Shown here piece after piece: positions 42,546 through 50,496 of a stretch of DNA of 64,000 nt. The notes under the pieces were generated by a model. The model ran no database searches. It saw only the letters and a list, made by a program, of their open reading frames with translations, and had not been told where the DNA came from. Position 1 is the first letter of the stretch, and the number at the start of each line of letters is the position of its first letter. The position numbers and the translations under genes were made by a program. Source of the DNA: Paenibacillus sedimenti (GTDB taxonomy: Bacteria > Bacillota > Bacilli > Paenibacillales > NBRC-103111); the NCBI RefSeq assembly GCF_014534655.1, contig NZ_JACVVD010000002.1, positions 248,001 to 312,000 on the forward strand, written 5' to 3'.

Positions 42546-43595
42546 TTGTTTGAAGATATCACCCTAGAAGAGCTGCTATCATTAAGGGACAAGAAAGAGA
42601 TCAAAATGATCGATGTCCGCTCACCTTCGGAGTTTAGGGATTCTACCATTCCGGGCAGCCTGAATATTCCACTGTTCGATGATGGCGAAAGAGCGGAAAT
42701 CGGTACTATATATAAGCAAGTAAGTATACAAGCCGCGAAAGACAGAGGACTTGAAATCGTGTCTGGGAAGCTGCCGGCTTTCGTCAAGACATTTGAGCAA
42801 ATTAAAGGGCAAAAGGCTGTTTTCTGTTGGCGCGGCGGCATGCGCAGTAAAACGACGGCCACGGTTCTTTCATTAATGGGAATCCGGGCGTACCGTTTAA
42901 CGGGGGGCTTTCGAACCTACCGCAAATGGGTCGTGGATACGCTCGAAAACATGGAATTCAAGCCGTGTACGTTTGTTATCATGGGTAATACGGGAGCAGG
43001 AAAAACGTTTATTTTAAGAAGATTGCAGGAGGAAGGATATCCTGTTTTGGATTTTGAAGGTATGGCTGGGCATCGGGGATCGATTTTTGGACACGTGGGG
43101 CTGCAAGCTAACAATCAGAAGACATTCGAATCTCTACTAGTCACCCAGCTTCTCAAGCTTGAGAATTCACCTTATGTTTTATTAGAGGGAGAAAGCAAGC
43201 GAATCGGCAAAGCGGTGCTGCCTGACTTCATGGTCAGAAAAAAGGAGGCCGGCAAACAACTTTTTATTGAAATGCCCATTGAGGAAAGAGTTCGCCATAT
43301 CCTGGAGGATTATCAACCTTGGGAGAACAAGCAGGAGCTGGTGCAGGCCTACCATCACATCAAGGATCGCATTCATACCCCGATCGCCAAAGAGATTGGG
43401 ATGAATTTACAAGATGGACACTATGAGCAAGCGGTTAAGCTATTATTAGAGCACTATTACGATCCACGCTATGAGCACGCCATGAAGCAGTACGCGCAAG
43501 AAAGAGTCATCATTAAAGCACAGACAATCGAAGATGCGGTACAAGCTGTCAAGGAACATCTATCAACGATGAGTTTACAATTTATATCAAAATAA
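42546..43595 (+). CDS. selU: tRNA 2-selenouridine synthase
   Basis: 349 residues (also called MnmH). N-terminal rhodanese domain (about 5-125) with active Cys94 in FCWRGGMRS, then a P-loop domain with GNTGAGKT (about 147-154). It replaces the sulfur of 2-thiouridine at the wobble position of Glu, Gln and Lys tRNAs with selenium, passing through a geranylated intermediate. TTG start at 42546 follows AAAGGAG that overlaps the selD stop. A clean terminator follows at 43606. Together with selD it defines the selenouridine trait in this organism. Confidence 0.93.
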   Translation: MFEDITLEELLSLRDKKEIKMIDVRSPSEFRDSTIPGSLNIPLFDDGERAEIGTIYKQVSIQAAKDRGLEIVSGKLPAFVKTFEQIKGQKAVFCWRGGMRSKTTATVLSLMGIRAYRLTGGFRTYRKWVVDTLENMEFKPCTFVIMGNTGAGKTFILRRLQEEGYPVLDFEGMAGHRGSIFGHVGLQANNQKTFESLLVTQLLKLENSPYVLLEGESKRIGKAVLPDFMVRKKEAGKQLFIEMPIEERVRHILEDYQPWENKQELVQAYHHIKDRIHTPIAKEIGMNLQDGHYEQAVKLLLEHYYDPRYEHAMKQYAQERVIIKAQTIEDAVQAVKEHLSTMSLQFISK

Positions 43596-43605
43596 TTAAG
43601 CACAT

Positions 43606-43646
43606 AAACAAACAGACTGCCGATGAAGGCAGTCTGTTTGTTTTAG
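43606..43646 (+). terminator. Terminator after selU
   Basis: Perfect 15-bp stem AACAAACAGACTGCC / GGCAGTCTGTTTGTT, GATGAA loop, then TT. The A-rich left side would also allow some use on the minus strand for the NlpC gene. Confidence 0.9.
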
Positions 43647-43672
43647 GTCGAGTTGATGAACTCGAAGTTTTA

Positions 43673-44167
43673 CTAAATCACGCGGCGCGCGGTCATGTAG
43701 TGCGAATTCCAGTACGAGTTAATCGTTGAAATTTTAACGCCGCCTGCACCGTACGTGTGCAGCATTTTGTTGTTTCCAATGTAGACGCCTACGTGTCCTA
43801 CGCCTGGACGACCAGGAACGGAGAAGAATAGGAGGTCGCCTTTCTTCCAGTTGCCTTTCGATACATAAGAACCTACTCTCGATTGTTGAGCAGCTGTTCG
43901 CGGCAAGTAAATACCATATTTACCGTAAATATATTTAGTAAGTGTCGAGCAGTCGAATGTCCGAGTCTGTCCTACTTTGGAACCGAATTTATAAGGTGTT
44001 CCCATATATCTTTTGCCCAGTGAAATAATATGATCGGCTTTCGTCGATGCGGAAACCGTAGCAGCCTGTGTAGGCTGAGGACTACTGATTACCCCTCCTG
44101 AGATGGCGATGGTTGCTCCAAGTGTCATGATGGCCAAACGCTTGCCCCATTTATGTTGTAATTTCAT
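43673..44167 (-). CDS. NlpC/P60 peptidoglycan hydrolase, secreted
   Basis: 164 residues, a minimal secreted hydrolase. Signal peptide (about 1-35, cut after TQAA); NlpC/P60 domain (about 40-160) with catalytic Cys in TFDCSTLTKYIYGKYG, His in GVGHVGVYIGNNKMLHT. Compared with the usual DCSGL the motif reads DCSTL. Start at 44167 chosen from GGAGGGAAACT. No SH3 or LysM wall-binding domain. Probably one of several vegetative or germination hydrolases; the other NlpC/P60 enzyme in the window (33908-34642) is a lipoprotein. Confidence 0.88.
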   Translation of the reverse strand: MKLQHKWGKRLAIMTLGATIAISGGVISSPQPTQAATVSASTKADHIISLGKRYMGTPYKFGSKVGQTRTFDCSTLTKYIYGKYGIYLPRTAAQQSRVGSYVSKGNWKKGDLLFFSVPGRPGVGHVGVYIGNNKMLHTYGAGGVKISTINSYWNSHYMTARRVI

Positions 44168-44406
44168 AGTTTCCCTCCTAGAGTTTGTGTACGGCTTTTG
44201 CTGCCTGAACACAGTATATCAGACATCAAGTCTCCTATTATTTGCTAGAGGGAAGTGAAACCGTTAGCCGGTAAAGGACGAGTCCCTTTTATTAAAAAAC
44301 GATGAGAATGTTCTTTTGAAATTATTCTTGACAAGCAGTCAGCAGCGTAAAAAAACCCAAGATTCGGGGGATACTAAAGGTAAAATAAGTCGACGGAAGG
44401 TGCCGG

Positions 44407-45354
44407 ATGTTAGGACCGATCAAACCATTTGAACCTGTGATTGCTGAGGAAAAGCCAAAAGGCGGTGATTGGATCGCCCAGATCAAATGGGACGGCGTCC
44501 GGATGTTAAGTTATTTTGACGGCCGGCAAGTTAGTCTGGTCAACCGGAAATTAAACAACCGGACATTACAATATCCCGAATTCTTGAGTCCGGCAAGATA
44601 CTGTAATGCCTCTTCCTTTATTCTCGATGGCGAAATGATCGCTTTAAGCAACGGCAAACCGTCTTTTCACGAGATCATGAAGCGTGATAGTTTGCGAAGC
44701 GCTCTGAGTATCGGGCGAGGGGTTAAACAAACGCAAGTTACCTACATGATTTTTGATGTACTATTTTGTAACGGCGCTTGGGTGGTGGATCAATCGCTTC
44801 AAGAGCGGCAGCATCTTCTCGAAAGTATCATTATTCCTCAGAACGATGTTCAAATTGTGCGAAATTTCATGGATGCTGAAGCCCTATACGCACTGATGGA
44901 GCAGCATCATATGGAGGGGATTATTTATAAAAATGTAAAAAGCACTTACCTGATAGATGGTAAAGACAGACGATGGCAGAAGCGAAAAGTGATGCGCGAT
45001 CTTTATGCTGTCATAGGCGGTGTAACGTTCCGAGGTAAAGTTGTGAATTCTTTATTGCTGGGTCTGTATGATGAAAGTGGGCGATTAGTCTACATCGGGC
45101 ATGCCGGCACGGGGAAATTAAGCAATCAGGAATGGAGAGACTTAACCCAGCGGATTGAGCCGGACGTGAGGGTGTCCAGACCTTTTATCAATGAACCAGA
45201 GCGCAATAAAGACGCGGTATGGTTGGAACCGAAGTTAACGGTTAAAGTTCAATTTTTGGAGTGGACACCAGGACTGACAATGCGACAGCCCAGTATACAA
45301 GCAATTAACCCGGTACCTATTAAACAGTGTACAGTTACACAGATGCATCTCTGA
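44407..45354 (+). CDS. ATP-dependent DNA ligase (NHEJ, LigD ligase domain as free protein)
   Basis: 315 residues: nucleotidyltransferase domain with adenylated Lys27 in IKWDGVRM, SLVNRKLNNR (motif Ia), FILDGEMIAL (motif III), VTYMIFDVLF, GIIYKNVKSTYLIDG (motif IV) and WQKRKV (motif V), then an OB-fold domain (about 205-310). Lacks polymerase and phosphoesterase domains of full LigD; those functions are supplied by the free polymerase at 28336-29217 or absent. Convergent with ku, sharing a terminator. GATACTA at about 44371 resembles the sporulation sigma-G -10 (CATACTA), without a clear -35. Confidence 0.9.
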   Translation: MLGPIKPFEPVIAEEKPKGGDWIAQIKWDGVRMLSYFDGRQVSLVNRKLNNRTLQYPEFLSPARYCNASSFILDGEMIALSNGKPSFHEIMKRDSLRSALSIGRGVKQTQVTYMIFDVLFCNGAWVVDQSLQERQHLLESIIIPQNDVQIVRNFMDAEALYALMEQHHMEGIIYKNVKSTYLIDGKDRRWQKRKVMRDLYAVIGGVTFRGKVVNSLLLGLYDESGRLVYIGHAGTGKLSNQEWRDLTQRIEPDVRVSRPFINEPERNKDAVWLEPKLTVKVQFLEWTPGLTMRQPSIQAINPVPIKQCTVTQMHL

Positions 45355-45361
45355 AAAAAGA

Positions 45362-45399
45362 ACAGCGCCGAAGCCTTGACTATCAAGGTTCAGCGCTGT
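45362..45399. terminator. Terminator between converging ligase and ku genes
   Basis: Imperfect 17-bp stem (ACAGCGCCGAAGCCTTGA with TCAAGGTTCAGCGCTGT), 3-nt loop. Serves both genes. Confidence 0.75.
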
Positions 45400-45415
45400 A
45401 TGTGATGCAGAATAG

Positions 45416-46291
45416 TCAGGAAACGGGTTCTTTTGCTTTTTTAGCTCTGGATCTCGGCTTTTTGACTTCCTTTACTGTGGCGTCCTGATCAAGCGCTATC
45501 TTGCCTGCTGCACCTGCGCCCGCGGGCTTTGTAGCGTCGAGGCTTGCTTGCAGTGCGGCCATAAGATCGATAACGCTCGTTTTTTGCACCTCTGGAGCGG
45601 TTTGTACTTCTTCTCCGGCGACCTTGTGCTCAATCGCTTCCATTAAGCGGCCGCGGTACTCATCTTTATATTTTTCCGGTTCAAAAGGTGTCGATAGCTG
45701 GTTAATCAGCATCTTGGCCATTTCGAGCTCTCGGTCGTTCACGTTGATTTGCTCGGGAAGGTTAGGCACCTGGCTGATCGGGCGGATCTCATCCGGGTAG
45801 AAGATCGTTTCCATCGCGAGGCAATTATCGATAACACGAATAGCCGCCAGCGAGCTTTTGGAGCGAATCGAAACTTTGGATATCCCGATTTTGCCGGACT
45901 GTCTCATAGATTCCAGCAGCAAACTGTAAGCGCCGGCCCCGGTTTCTCCAGGTGCAAGATAATACGTCTTCTGAAAATACACCGGATCAATATCCGTTAA
46001 ATTCACGAAATCCAAAATCTTGATTTCTTTATTCGCTTCTCCGGAAATCGTCTCCAGTTCATCCTTTTCGAAAAGAACAAATCGTCCCGGTTCATACTCG
46101 TAGCCTCTAGATATTTCTTCCCACTCTACTTCTTTCTCGCAAGTATTGCATTTTCGTACATAAGCTAAAGGTGTAATACAAGCTTTGTGAATATAACGCA
46201 TAGAAATATCTTTGTCTTCCGTCGCGGAAAACATCTTGACCGGTACATGAACAAGCCCGAAGCTGATTGCGCCTTTCCAAACGGTATGCAT
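45416..46291 (-). CDS. ku: Ku, DNA end-binding protein
   Basis: 291 residues, bacterial Ku core (about 1-255) with HTVWKGAISFGLVHVPVKMF, the ring-forming RYIHKACITPLAYVRKCNTCEKEVEW (a four-Cys-like zinc-type stretch with two visible CxxC Cys) and NRELEMAKMLINQLSTPFEP-type bridge helices, followed by a Lys/Arg-rich tail (KKPRSRAKKAKEP) that helps DNA threading. A homodimer encircles DNA ends and recruits the ligase and polymerase. The minus-strand upstream region has AATACTA, weakly like a sigma-G -10. The spore-protein gene sspH lies about 380 bp away on the other strand. Confidence 0.93.
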   Translation of the reverse strand: MHTVWKGAISFGLVHVPVKMFSATEDKDISMRYIHKACITPLAYVRKCNTCEKEVEWEEISRGYEYEPGRFVLFEKDELETISGEANKEIKILDFVNLTDIDPVYFQKTYYLAPGETGAGAYSLLLESMRQSGKIGISKVSIRSKSSLAAIRVIDNCLAMETIFYPDEIRPISQVPNLPEQINVNDRELEMAKMLINQLSTPFEPEKYKDEYRGRLMEAIEHKVAGEEVQTAPEVQKTSVIDLMAALQASLDATKPAGAGAAGKIALDQDATVKEVKKPRSRAKKAKEPVS

Positions 46292-46456
46292 CCGTTATCC
46301 CTCCCAAGCGGACAAATAAATATCATTGTACTAGTATTCTCTTGATGCGATTCCTTTATACGGCAATTACTTAAGAGAATTCTTTTCGAAGCGGGAGGGC
46401 ATCTTAAGGTTGAAAGTTTAGGTTGATCCAAATAGAAGCTAAGGAGGGATTCTCGG

Positions 46457-46642
46457 ATGGCACAAGATCCGAATGCAGCCCAAGATACGACTAATCAAGG
46501 GCAAGACGATTATTTCATGGACATTGACCGAATGATTAACGAAGGCTTGGGAGGCGGGAACGTCACCATGCACAATGGACTGATCGAATCCTCGACTACG
46601 GATACGATGGATCATCCGGAATCTGTTACTGATGAGCCGTAG
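46457..46642 (+). CDS. Small acidic hypothetical protein (61 aa)
   Basis: 61 residues, acidic and hydrophilic, rich in Asp, Asn, Gly and Thr, with ADDYFMDIDRMINEGLGGG-like centre (DYFMDIDRMINEGLGGG). No hydrophobic segment. ATG follows AAGGAGGGATTCTCGG, a strong site at good distance. It precedes sspH by 26 bp, so the two are probably one operon and this may be a spore or DNA-repair associated protein. No family recognised by me. Confidence 0.65.
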   Translation: MAQDPNAAQDTTNQGQDDYFMDIDRMINEGLGGGNVTMHNGLIESSTTDTMDHPESVTDEP

Positions 46643-46668
46643 ACGGCTAAGCGAGAGGAGATAGGGAT

Positions 46669-46851
46669 ATGAACGTTCATCGGGCGCAAGAAATTATAGC
46701 AACGAATGAGAAGATTAACGTGGAGCTGAACGGTACGCCAGTCTGGATCGATAGCGTCGATTCTACAATGGAACTAGCCAGAGTTCATGCCGAACAGAAT
46801 CCGGCCGATGCCCGTACCGTGGCTGTGCAAGAGTTGAAAGAAGTTCATTAA
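46669..46851 (+). CDS. sspH: Small acid-soluble spore protein, H type
   Basis: 60 residues, matching SASP H-type layout: MNVHRAQEI at the start, NGTPVWIDSVDSTMELARVH in the centre and a TVAVQELKE end, very similar to SspH of Bacillus (RAKEL..., VWIQ.VDE...AR, TVPVNSLEE). These minor spore proteins accumulate in the forespore. ATG follows GAGGAGATAGGG. Its presence shows the organism forms endospores, and its neighbourhood with ku, ligase and polymerase fits spore DNA protection and repair. A good terminator follows 20 bp after the stop. Confidence 0.85.
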   Translation: MNVHRAQEIIATNEKINVELNGTPVWIDSVDSTMELARVHAEQNPADARTVAVQELKEVH

Positions 46852-46870
46852 AGCCCCGAATACGAAGAGA

Positions 46871-46903
46871 AGCCCGCTCCGATATAAGGGAGCGGGCTTT
46901 TTG
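46871..46903 (+). terminator. Terminator after sspH
   Basis: Perfect 10-bp GC-rich stem AGCCCGCTCC / GGAGCGGGCT, 8-nt loop, T5 tail. Confidence 0.9.
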
Positions 46904-46926
46904 TCATGCGGGGAAAGGAGTTTGAA

Positions 46927-47310
46927 CTAGACGCTGCTTTCTTTGCCGGCGGATCGTGAAAGTGATTTGTTTTTAAGCAGCATAAAGAGTAAATAGAGGG
47001 AGAGGAGGAACCATACAGTAGCGCCTAAGTCATAAAACAGCCCGGTGAATGTGGTGCGACCCAGGCCTTCTTCAAACAGCCGAGGCATATGATTTTTGAT
47101 CGTATGATTAAGTTCCAGGAGAGCGAATAGGAGAACCAAGATCGGAGTAAGCCAGGGCTTCATGCGAAACCAGAATGCCGCAATGAGCGCATACGGCACC
47201 ATTTCGGCCAGTGGAAACGGGTCAAAACCATATAAAATCAGACTGTCGAAGTTGTGACTGGCGAGCAGCGCCCAGCCGACGAGAAATAAGTAGAAAGCTT
47301 TTTTATTCAT
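46927..47310 (-). CDS. Small four-helix membrane protein, paralogue of the divergent neighbour
   Basis: 127 residues, four hydrophobic helices (about 5-20, 35-50, 58-75, 95-115). Shared pattern with the gene at 47441-47794: a short N-terminal helix, F/W-H/R-MK after helix 2, LLFALLELNH / IFLLLEFNQ before helix 3, a loop with MPRLFEEGLGRTT / IPIFMERGLERST, then a last helix. Family is not known to me. The gene pair is divergent with 130 bp between, and may come from a duplication. No enzymatic motif. Confidence 0.65.
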   Translation of the reverse strand: MNKKAFYLFLVGWALLASHNFDSLILYGFDPFPLAEMVPYALIAAFWFRMKPWLTPILVLLFALLELNHTIKNHMPRLFEEGLGRTTFTGLFYDLGATVWFLLSLYLLFMLLKNKSLSRSAGKESSV

Positions 47311-47440
47311 TTGTTATAATCGCTCCTTCGTTTTTGCTTTACTGTTCCTCAGTATACGCCGATTTCAGCTGAGCGGAAGGATGATTATTTTCACCCTGTT
47401 GGCGGGTTTTGGTAGTATAATCAACATGAGGTGATTAATT

Positions 47441-47794
47441 TTGAAGAAGGATCAAATCCTTTTTATTGCGGCGACAATTTTGATGGCCGTTCACGTGGTG
47501 GATTATACATTGATTGTTCATTCCTCGCTGTTATTCTCACTGACTTTATTTGTCATGCCCTACATCGCAGTTTCGATTTTTTGGCATAAAATGAAGGAGA
47601 AAATTCGCTTATCATTCGTGGTCATTTTTCTGCTGCTTGAATTCAATCAAGTAGCGACAGATACGATTCCTATTTTTATGGAGCGCGGTTTGGAGCGCAG
47701 CACCCTGCATGCGGTGCTTTATCTCATTTCGATTGCGCTGATCATGATTATCGGCGGTCGGATCACGATGCGCCTGGTCGGAAGAAGAGGGTGA
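47441..47794 (+). CDS. Small four-helix membrane protein, divergent paralogue
   Basis: 117 residues with four helices and the same loop pattern (EFNQVATDTIPIFMERGLERS). TTG start at 47441, 8 nt after GAGGTGAT. A likely promoter precedes it: TTCACC-type -35 near 47391 and TATAAT at about 47416-47421. The two copies could form a heteromer or respond to the same signal. Function unknown. Confidence 0.65.
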   Translation: MKKDQILFIAATILMAVHVVDYTLIVHSSLLFSLTLFVMPYIAVSIFWHKMKEKIRLSFVVIFLLLEFNQVATDTIPIFMERGLERSTLHAVLYLISIALIMIIGGRITMRLVGRRG

Positions 47795-47872
47795 AAGTTT
47801 TCAACCTGTAATGGACGCCGGTATCCAGTTACAATAAGTTTTAATTGATGTGAGGGAGGTTGGTATTAGGAT

Positions 47873-48457
47873 ATGATCACAGATATCATCAAAGTTCTGA
47901 TCGTAGAAGACGATCCGTTCTGGCAAAAACGATTGTCCGCTGATCTGGATATGGAAGCGGATATTCATGTTGTAGGAGTCGCGGGGTCGAGGTCGGAGGC
48001 CTTGGAACTGGCGGAAACCAATGACTTTGATGTCGTGCTGATGGATATTCAACTGACTACCGCCCGCCTGGACGGTTTGGACACTACGAGAGATATGATG
48101 GTAGCGAAAGGCGGTAAGCTCAAAATTATCATGCTTACATCACTCGATGATCAGGATGTCATCGTAAAGTCGTTTCAAAATGGTGCAGTCAATTACATCA
48201 CTAAATCCAGTTACTCGGATATTGTTCAAGCGATTCGAGATGCTTATCACAGCATCCCGACGCTTCACGCGGACTCGATCCCTGCAGTTATGAAAGAAAT
48301 GAAACTATCCCTCCTAACCCCTGTAGAGAAGGAAGTCTATCTACTGAAAGAACGCGGGATGTCCAAGCCCGAAATTGCCGGCCGTTTGCATAAATCGGTC
48401 AACACAATCAAAACCCAGCTGCGCACGATTAAAAATAAACTGCTCAAGCTTCCTTGA
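47873..48457 (+). CDS. Response regulator, LuxR-type output
   Basis: 194 residues. Receiver with VEDD near 11, phosphoacceptor Asp58 in VVLMDIQL, TSLDDQD and the Lys in YITKSSYSD. LuxR-type helix-turn-helix (about 135-192): LTPVEKEVYLLKERGMSKPEIA and KSVNTIKTQLRTIKNKL. Compact for the family. It converges with the kinase gene on the opposite strand, the stop codons overlapping by 14 bp. Because they are adjacent it is probably the cognate regulator of that kinase, although convergent partners are unusual. RBS GGGAGG. Confidence 0.85.
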   Translation: MITDIIKVLIVEDDPFWQKRLSADLDMEADIHVVGVAGSRSEALELAETNDFDVVLMDIQLTTARLDGLDTTRDMMVAKGGKLKIIMLTSLDDQDVIVKSFQNGAVNYITKSSYSDIVQAIRDAYHSIPTLHADSIPAVMKEMKLSLLTPVEKEVYLLKERGMSKPEIAGRLHKSVNTIKTQLRTIKNKLLKLP

Positions 48458-49850
48458 ACCGGTGCCCCGGAAACGTAAGCGAAAAGGTTGTCCCCGTTTC
48501 GGCTCCACTTTCTGCAACCTGTATCGTTCCCCCGTGCTTTTGCATGACATTGTAGCAATAACTAAGACCGAGCCCATAATTCGCGGAGTTCGGTTTCGTT
48601 GTAAAAAAGGGCTCAAAAATGCGCTCCAATACCTCCTTCTCAATCCCCGTTCCGTTGTCCTGGATGTCAATCACAAGTTTTCTCCCCGAACGTTTAGTCC
48701 GCAGAACGAGCTTCCCGCCTTCAGGCGGCATCGCTTCCAGCGCATTCATCACCAAATTGTTGATCGTTTCCCGCACATGCAATCCATCGCAAAGCAGATC
48801 GCCTTCTATTTCATACAATTTTTGAATGTCCACAGCTTTTTCTCTCAATCCGGGTATTGCCGATGCGGCGTCCAGCAGTTCGCTTAAGGTATGCCATTGC
48901 GGCTGCAGTGTGATGTCGTGGGCTTTCTCTTTGATACGAGTCGTCATTTTCATTAAATGGTCGGTCACGGAACGGATATCCTGCAGCAGTTCATAGGCTT
49001 GCTTAGGACGATCTTGTTCGAGGAGTGACAAGGAACGCTCATGGATATAGGAAATTTTTTGGATTTCATTCTTAATCGTATGATTTAATATCGATGTTCC
49101 CGCCGATAATGTCCGCGTTGAATAGTCATGTTTCTCTTGTTCCATCCGTAAACGGATACCCCATGTTCCATGCTTAATGCTGATCATTACGAGTCCCGCC
49201 AACAGAATGGTTGTATTGATGTAATTGTAGGACCAGAAGTCACTCTTAATGATGTCGAAAATATACCAGTCGATTCGGATCGTTTGAATTGTGTAGTAAT
49301 TTAAATTCTCAGAAACAATGCCAAAGAGAAGCAGCAAGACATAAATCAGACGTTTTTTCCTGACATGCACAACTTTTTCTTTGACGTAAGCCAAGGTATA
49401 GATAGCACAGCCCAGAAGCGTGTAGAAATGAGCCATGAAGCGCAAAGGGACCATATGAATTTCGATGGGAAACGTAAAATCCCCCCTTACGCTCATGATG
49501 AGCAAAGGCGGCACGATTAAGCAAAAAGAAGCTGCTTTTTTGACCTCTTCCGGAATAAAATCGGCAAAATAAACGCTGCTAACCAAAAAAGCGCCGGCCA
49601 AGAAATAAAAATGGATATAAATGCCGGGAATGCTAAGCAAAACGAGGAGCTCTTTGAACCAGGGGTCCAATAGATGGGCCTGCTCTAAAATGGGAATGAA
49701 GGTGAACTGGATCGAATAGGTCAGGTTAATCGAACCAATAACCAGCAGCAAGATGGCAATCCATCTGGAGTAAGCATTATGATAGCCCACAAGGAGCAAT
49801 AGCGCAGAAACGCTAAGTATGGCAAGTAAATTGATTACATAAATATACAC
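48444..49850 (-). CDS. Membrane sensor histidine kinase
   Basis: 468 residues. About seven hydrophobic helices (5-240), a linker, then a phosphoacceptor His in ILNHTIKNEIQKIS and an ATPase domain: NNLVMNALEAMPPEGG (N box), IDIQDNGTGIEKEVLERIFEPFFTTKP (G1/F boxes) and YGLGLSYCYNVMQKHGG (G2). Resembles YfiM-like or NtrB/CheA-style HATPase rather than HisKA_3 type. Overlaps the regulator gene tail-to-tail by 14 bp. Signal not predictable. Its start lies near a possible promoter region 49851-50013. Confidence 0.88.
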   Translation of the reverse strand: MYIYVINLLAILSVSALLLLVGYHNAYSRWIAILLLVIGSINLTYSIQFTFIPILEQAHLLDPWFKELLVLLSIPGIYIHFYFLAGAFLVSSVYFADFIPEEVKKAASFCLIVPPLLIMSVRGDFTFPIEIHMVPLRFMAHFYTLLGCAIYTLAYVKEKVVHVRKKRLIYVLLLLFGIVSENLNYYTIQTIRIDWYIFDIIKSDFWSYNYINTTILLAGLVMISIKHGTWGIRLRMEQEKHDYSTRTLSAGTSILNHTIKNEIQKISYIHERSLSLLEQDRPKQAYELLQDIRSVTDHLMKMTTRIKEKAHDITLQPQWHTLSELLDAASAIPGLREKAVDIQKLYEIEGDLLCDGLHVRETINNLVMNALEAMPPEGGKLVLRTKRSGRKLVIDIQDNGTGIEKEVLERIFEPFFTTKPNSANYGLGLSYCYNVMQKHGGTIQVAESGAETGTTFSLTFPGHRFKEA

Positions 49851-50013
49851 TTGAGCCCTGCCTTTACATGGTTAATGAAAAATGAACATCTATATAGGAT
49901 GTATTCGACAAGTTCCTCTTAATTTCCTAGTTAGCTTGCAATGTTGCTAAGGCAGCTTTACGAGGGCTATAATAGGAGCAGCACGCGCAAACGGAAGAAA
50001 GGGATGAGGAAAG

Positions 50014-50496
50014 CTGACTCAATCCGCATATACGTATCGATCCTTGCATGAGGAAGATACAGACAAACTGGGCAAGCTGCTGGCTGCTTATTTGATGCCG
50101 GGAGCGGTAATTACGCTGGATGGCGACTTAGGGGCGGGGAAAACCCGATTTTCTCAAGGCTTCGCTAGAGCAATCGGGGTTACGGAAATTGTGAACTCGC
50201 CAACGTTTACAATTGTAAAAGAGTACGAGGGAGCCGAGCTTCCTTTCTACCATATGGATATGTACCGCATTTCTCAAGCGGAGGCTGACGATCTGGGGCT
50301 GGAAGACTATTTCTATGGCTCAGGCGTGACGCTGATTGAGTGGTCGAGCTTGATTGAAGACCTGCTGCCCCCTGAGCGGCTTTCGATTACGATTGCCCAT
50401 CACGGCGGGCAAACAAGAGTATTTCACCTGACTCCGCACGGGGAGCCTTATCAGGGCTGGTGTATACACATGAAGGAGAACGGACATTTACAATGA
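50014..50496 (+). CDS. tsaE: TsaE, ATPase of tRNA threonylcarbamoyladenosine synthesis (probable CTG start)
   Basis: P-loop ATPase that turns over the TsaB-TsaD complex in t6A formation at tRNA position 37. Walker A GDLGAGKT (about 37-44), ST motif region VNSPTFTIVKEYEG and YHMDMYRI. The first in-frame ATG/GTG/TTG is the TTG at 50044, but that would cut the conserved N-terminal strand and helix (YTYRSLHEEDTDKLG). An in-frame CTG at 50014, 4 nt after GAGGAAAG, restores them; a TGA lies just upstream of it. CTG initiation is thus the best reading. Stop overlaps tsaB (ATGA). Confidence 0.85.
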   Translation: MTQSAYTYRSLHEEDTDKLGKLLAAYLMPGAVITLDGDLGAGKTRFSQGFARAIGVTEIVNSPTFTIVKEYEGAELPFYHMDMYRISQAEADDLGLEDYFYGSGVTLIEWSSLIEDLLPPERLSITIAHHGGQTRVFHLTPHGEPYQGWCIHMKENGHLQ

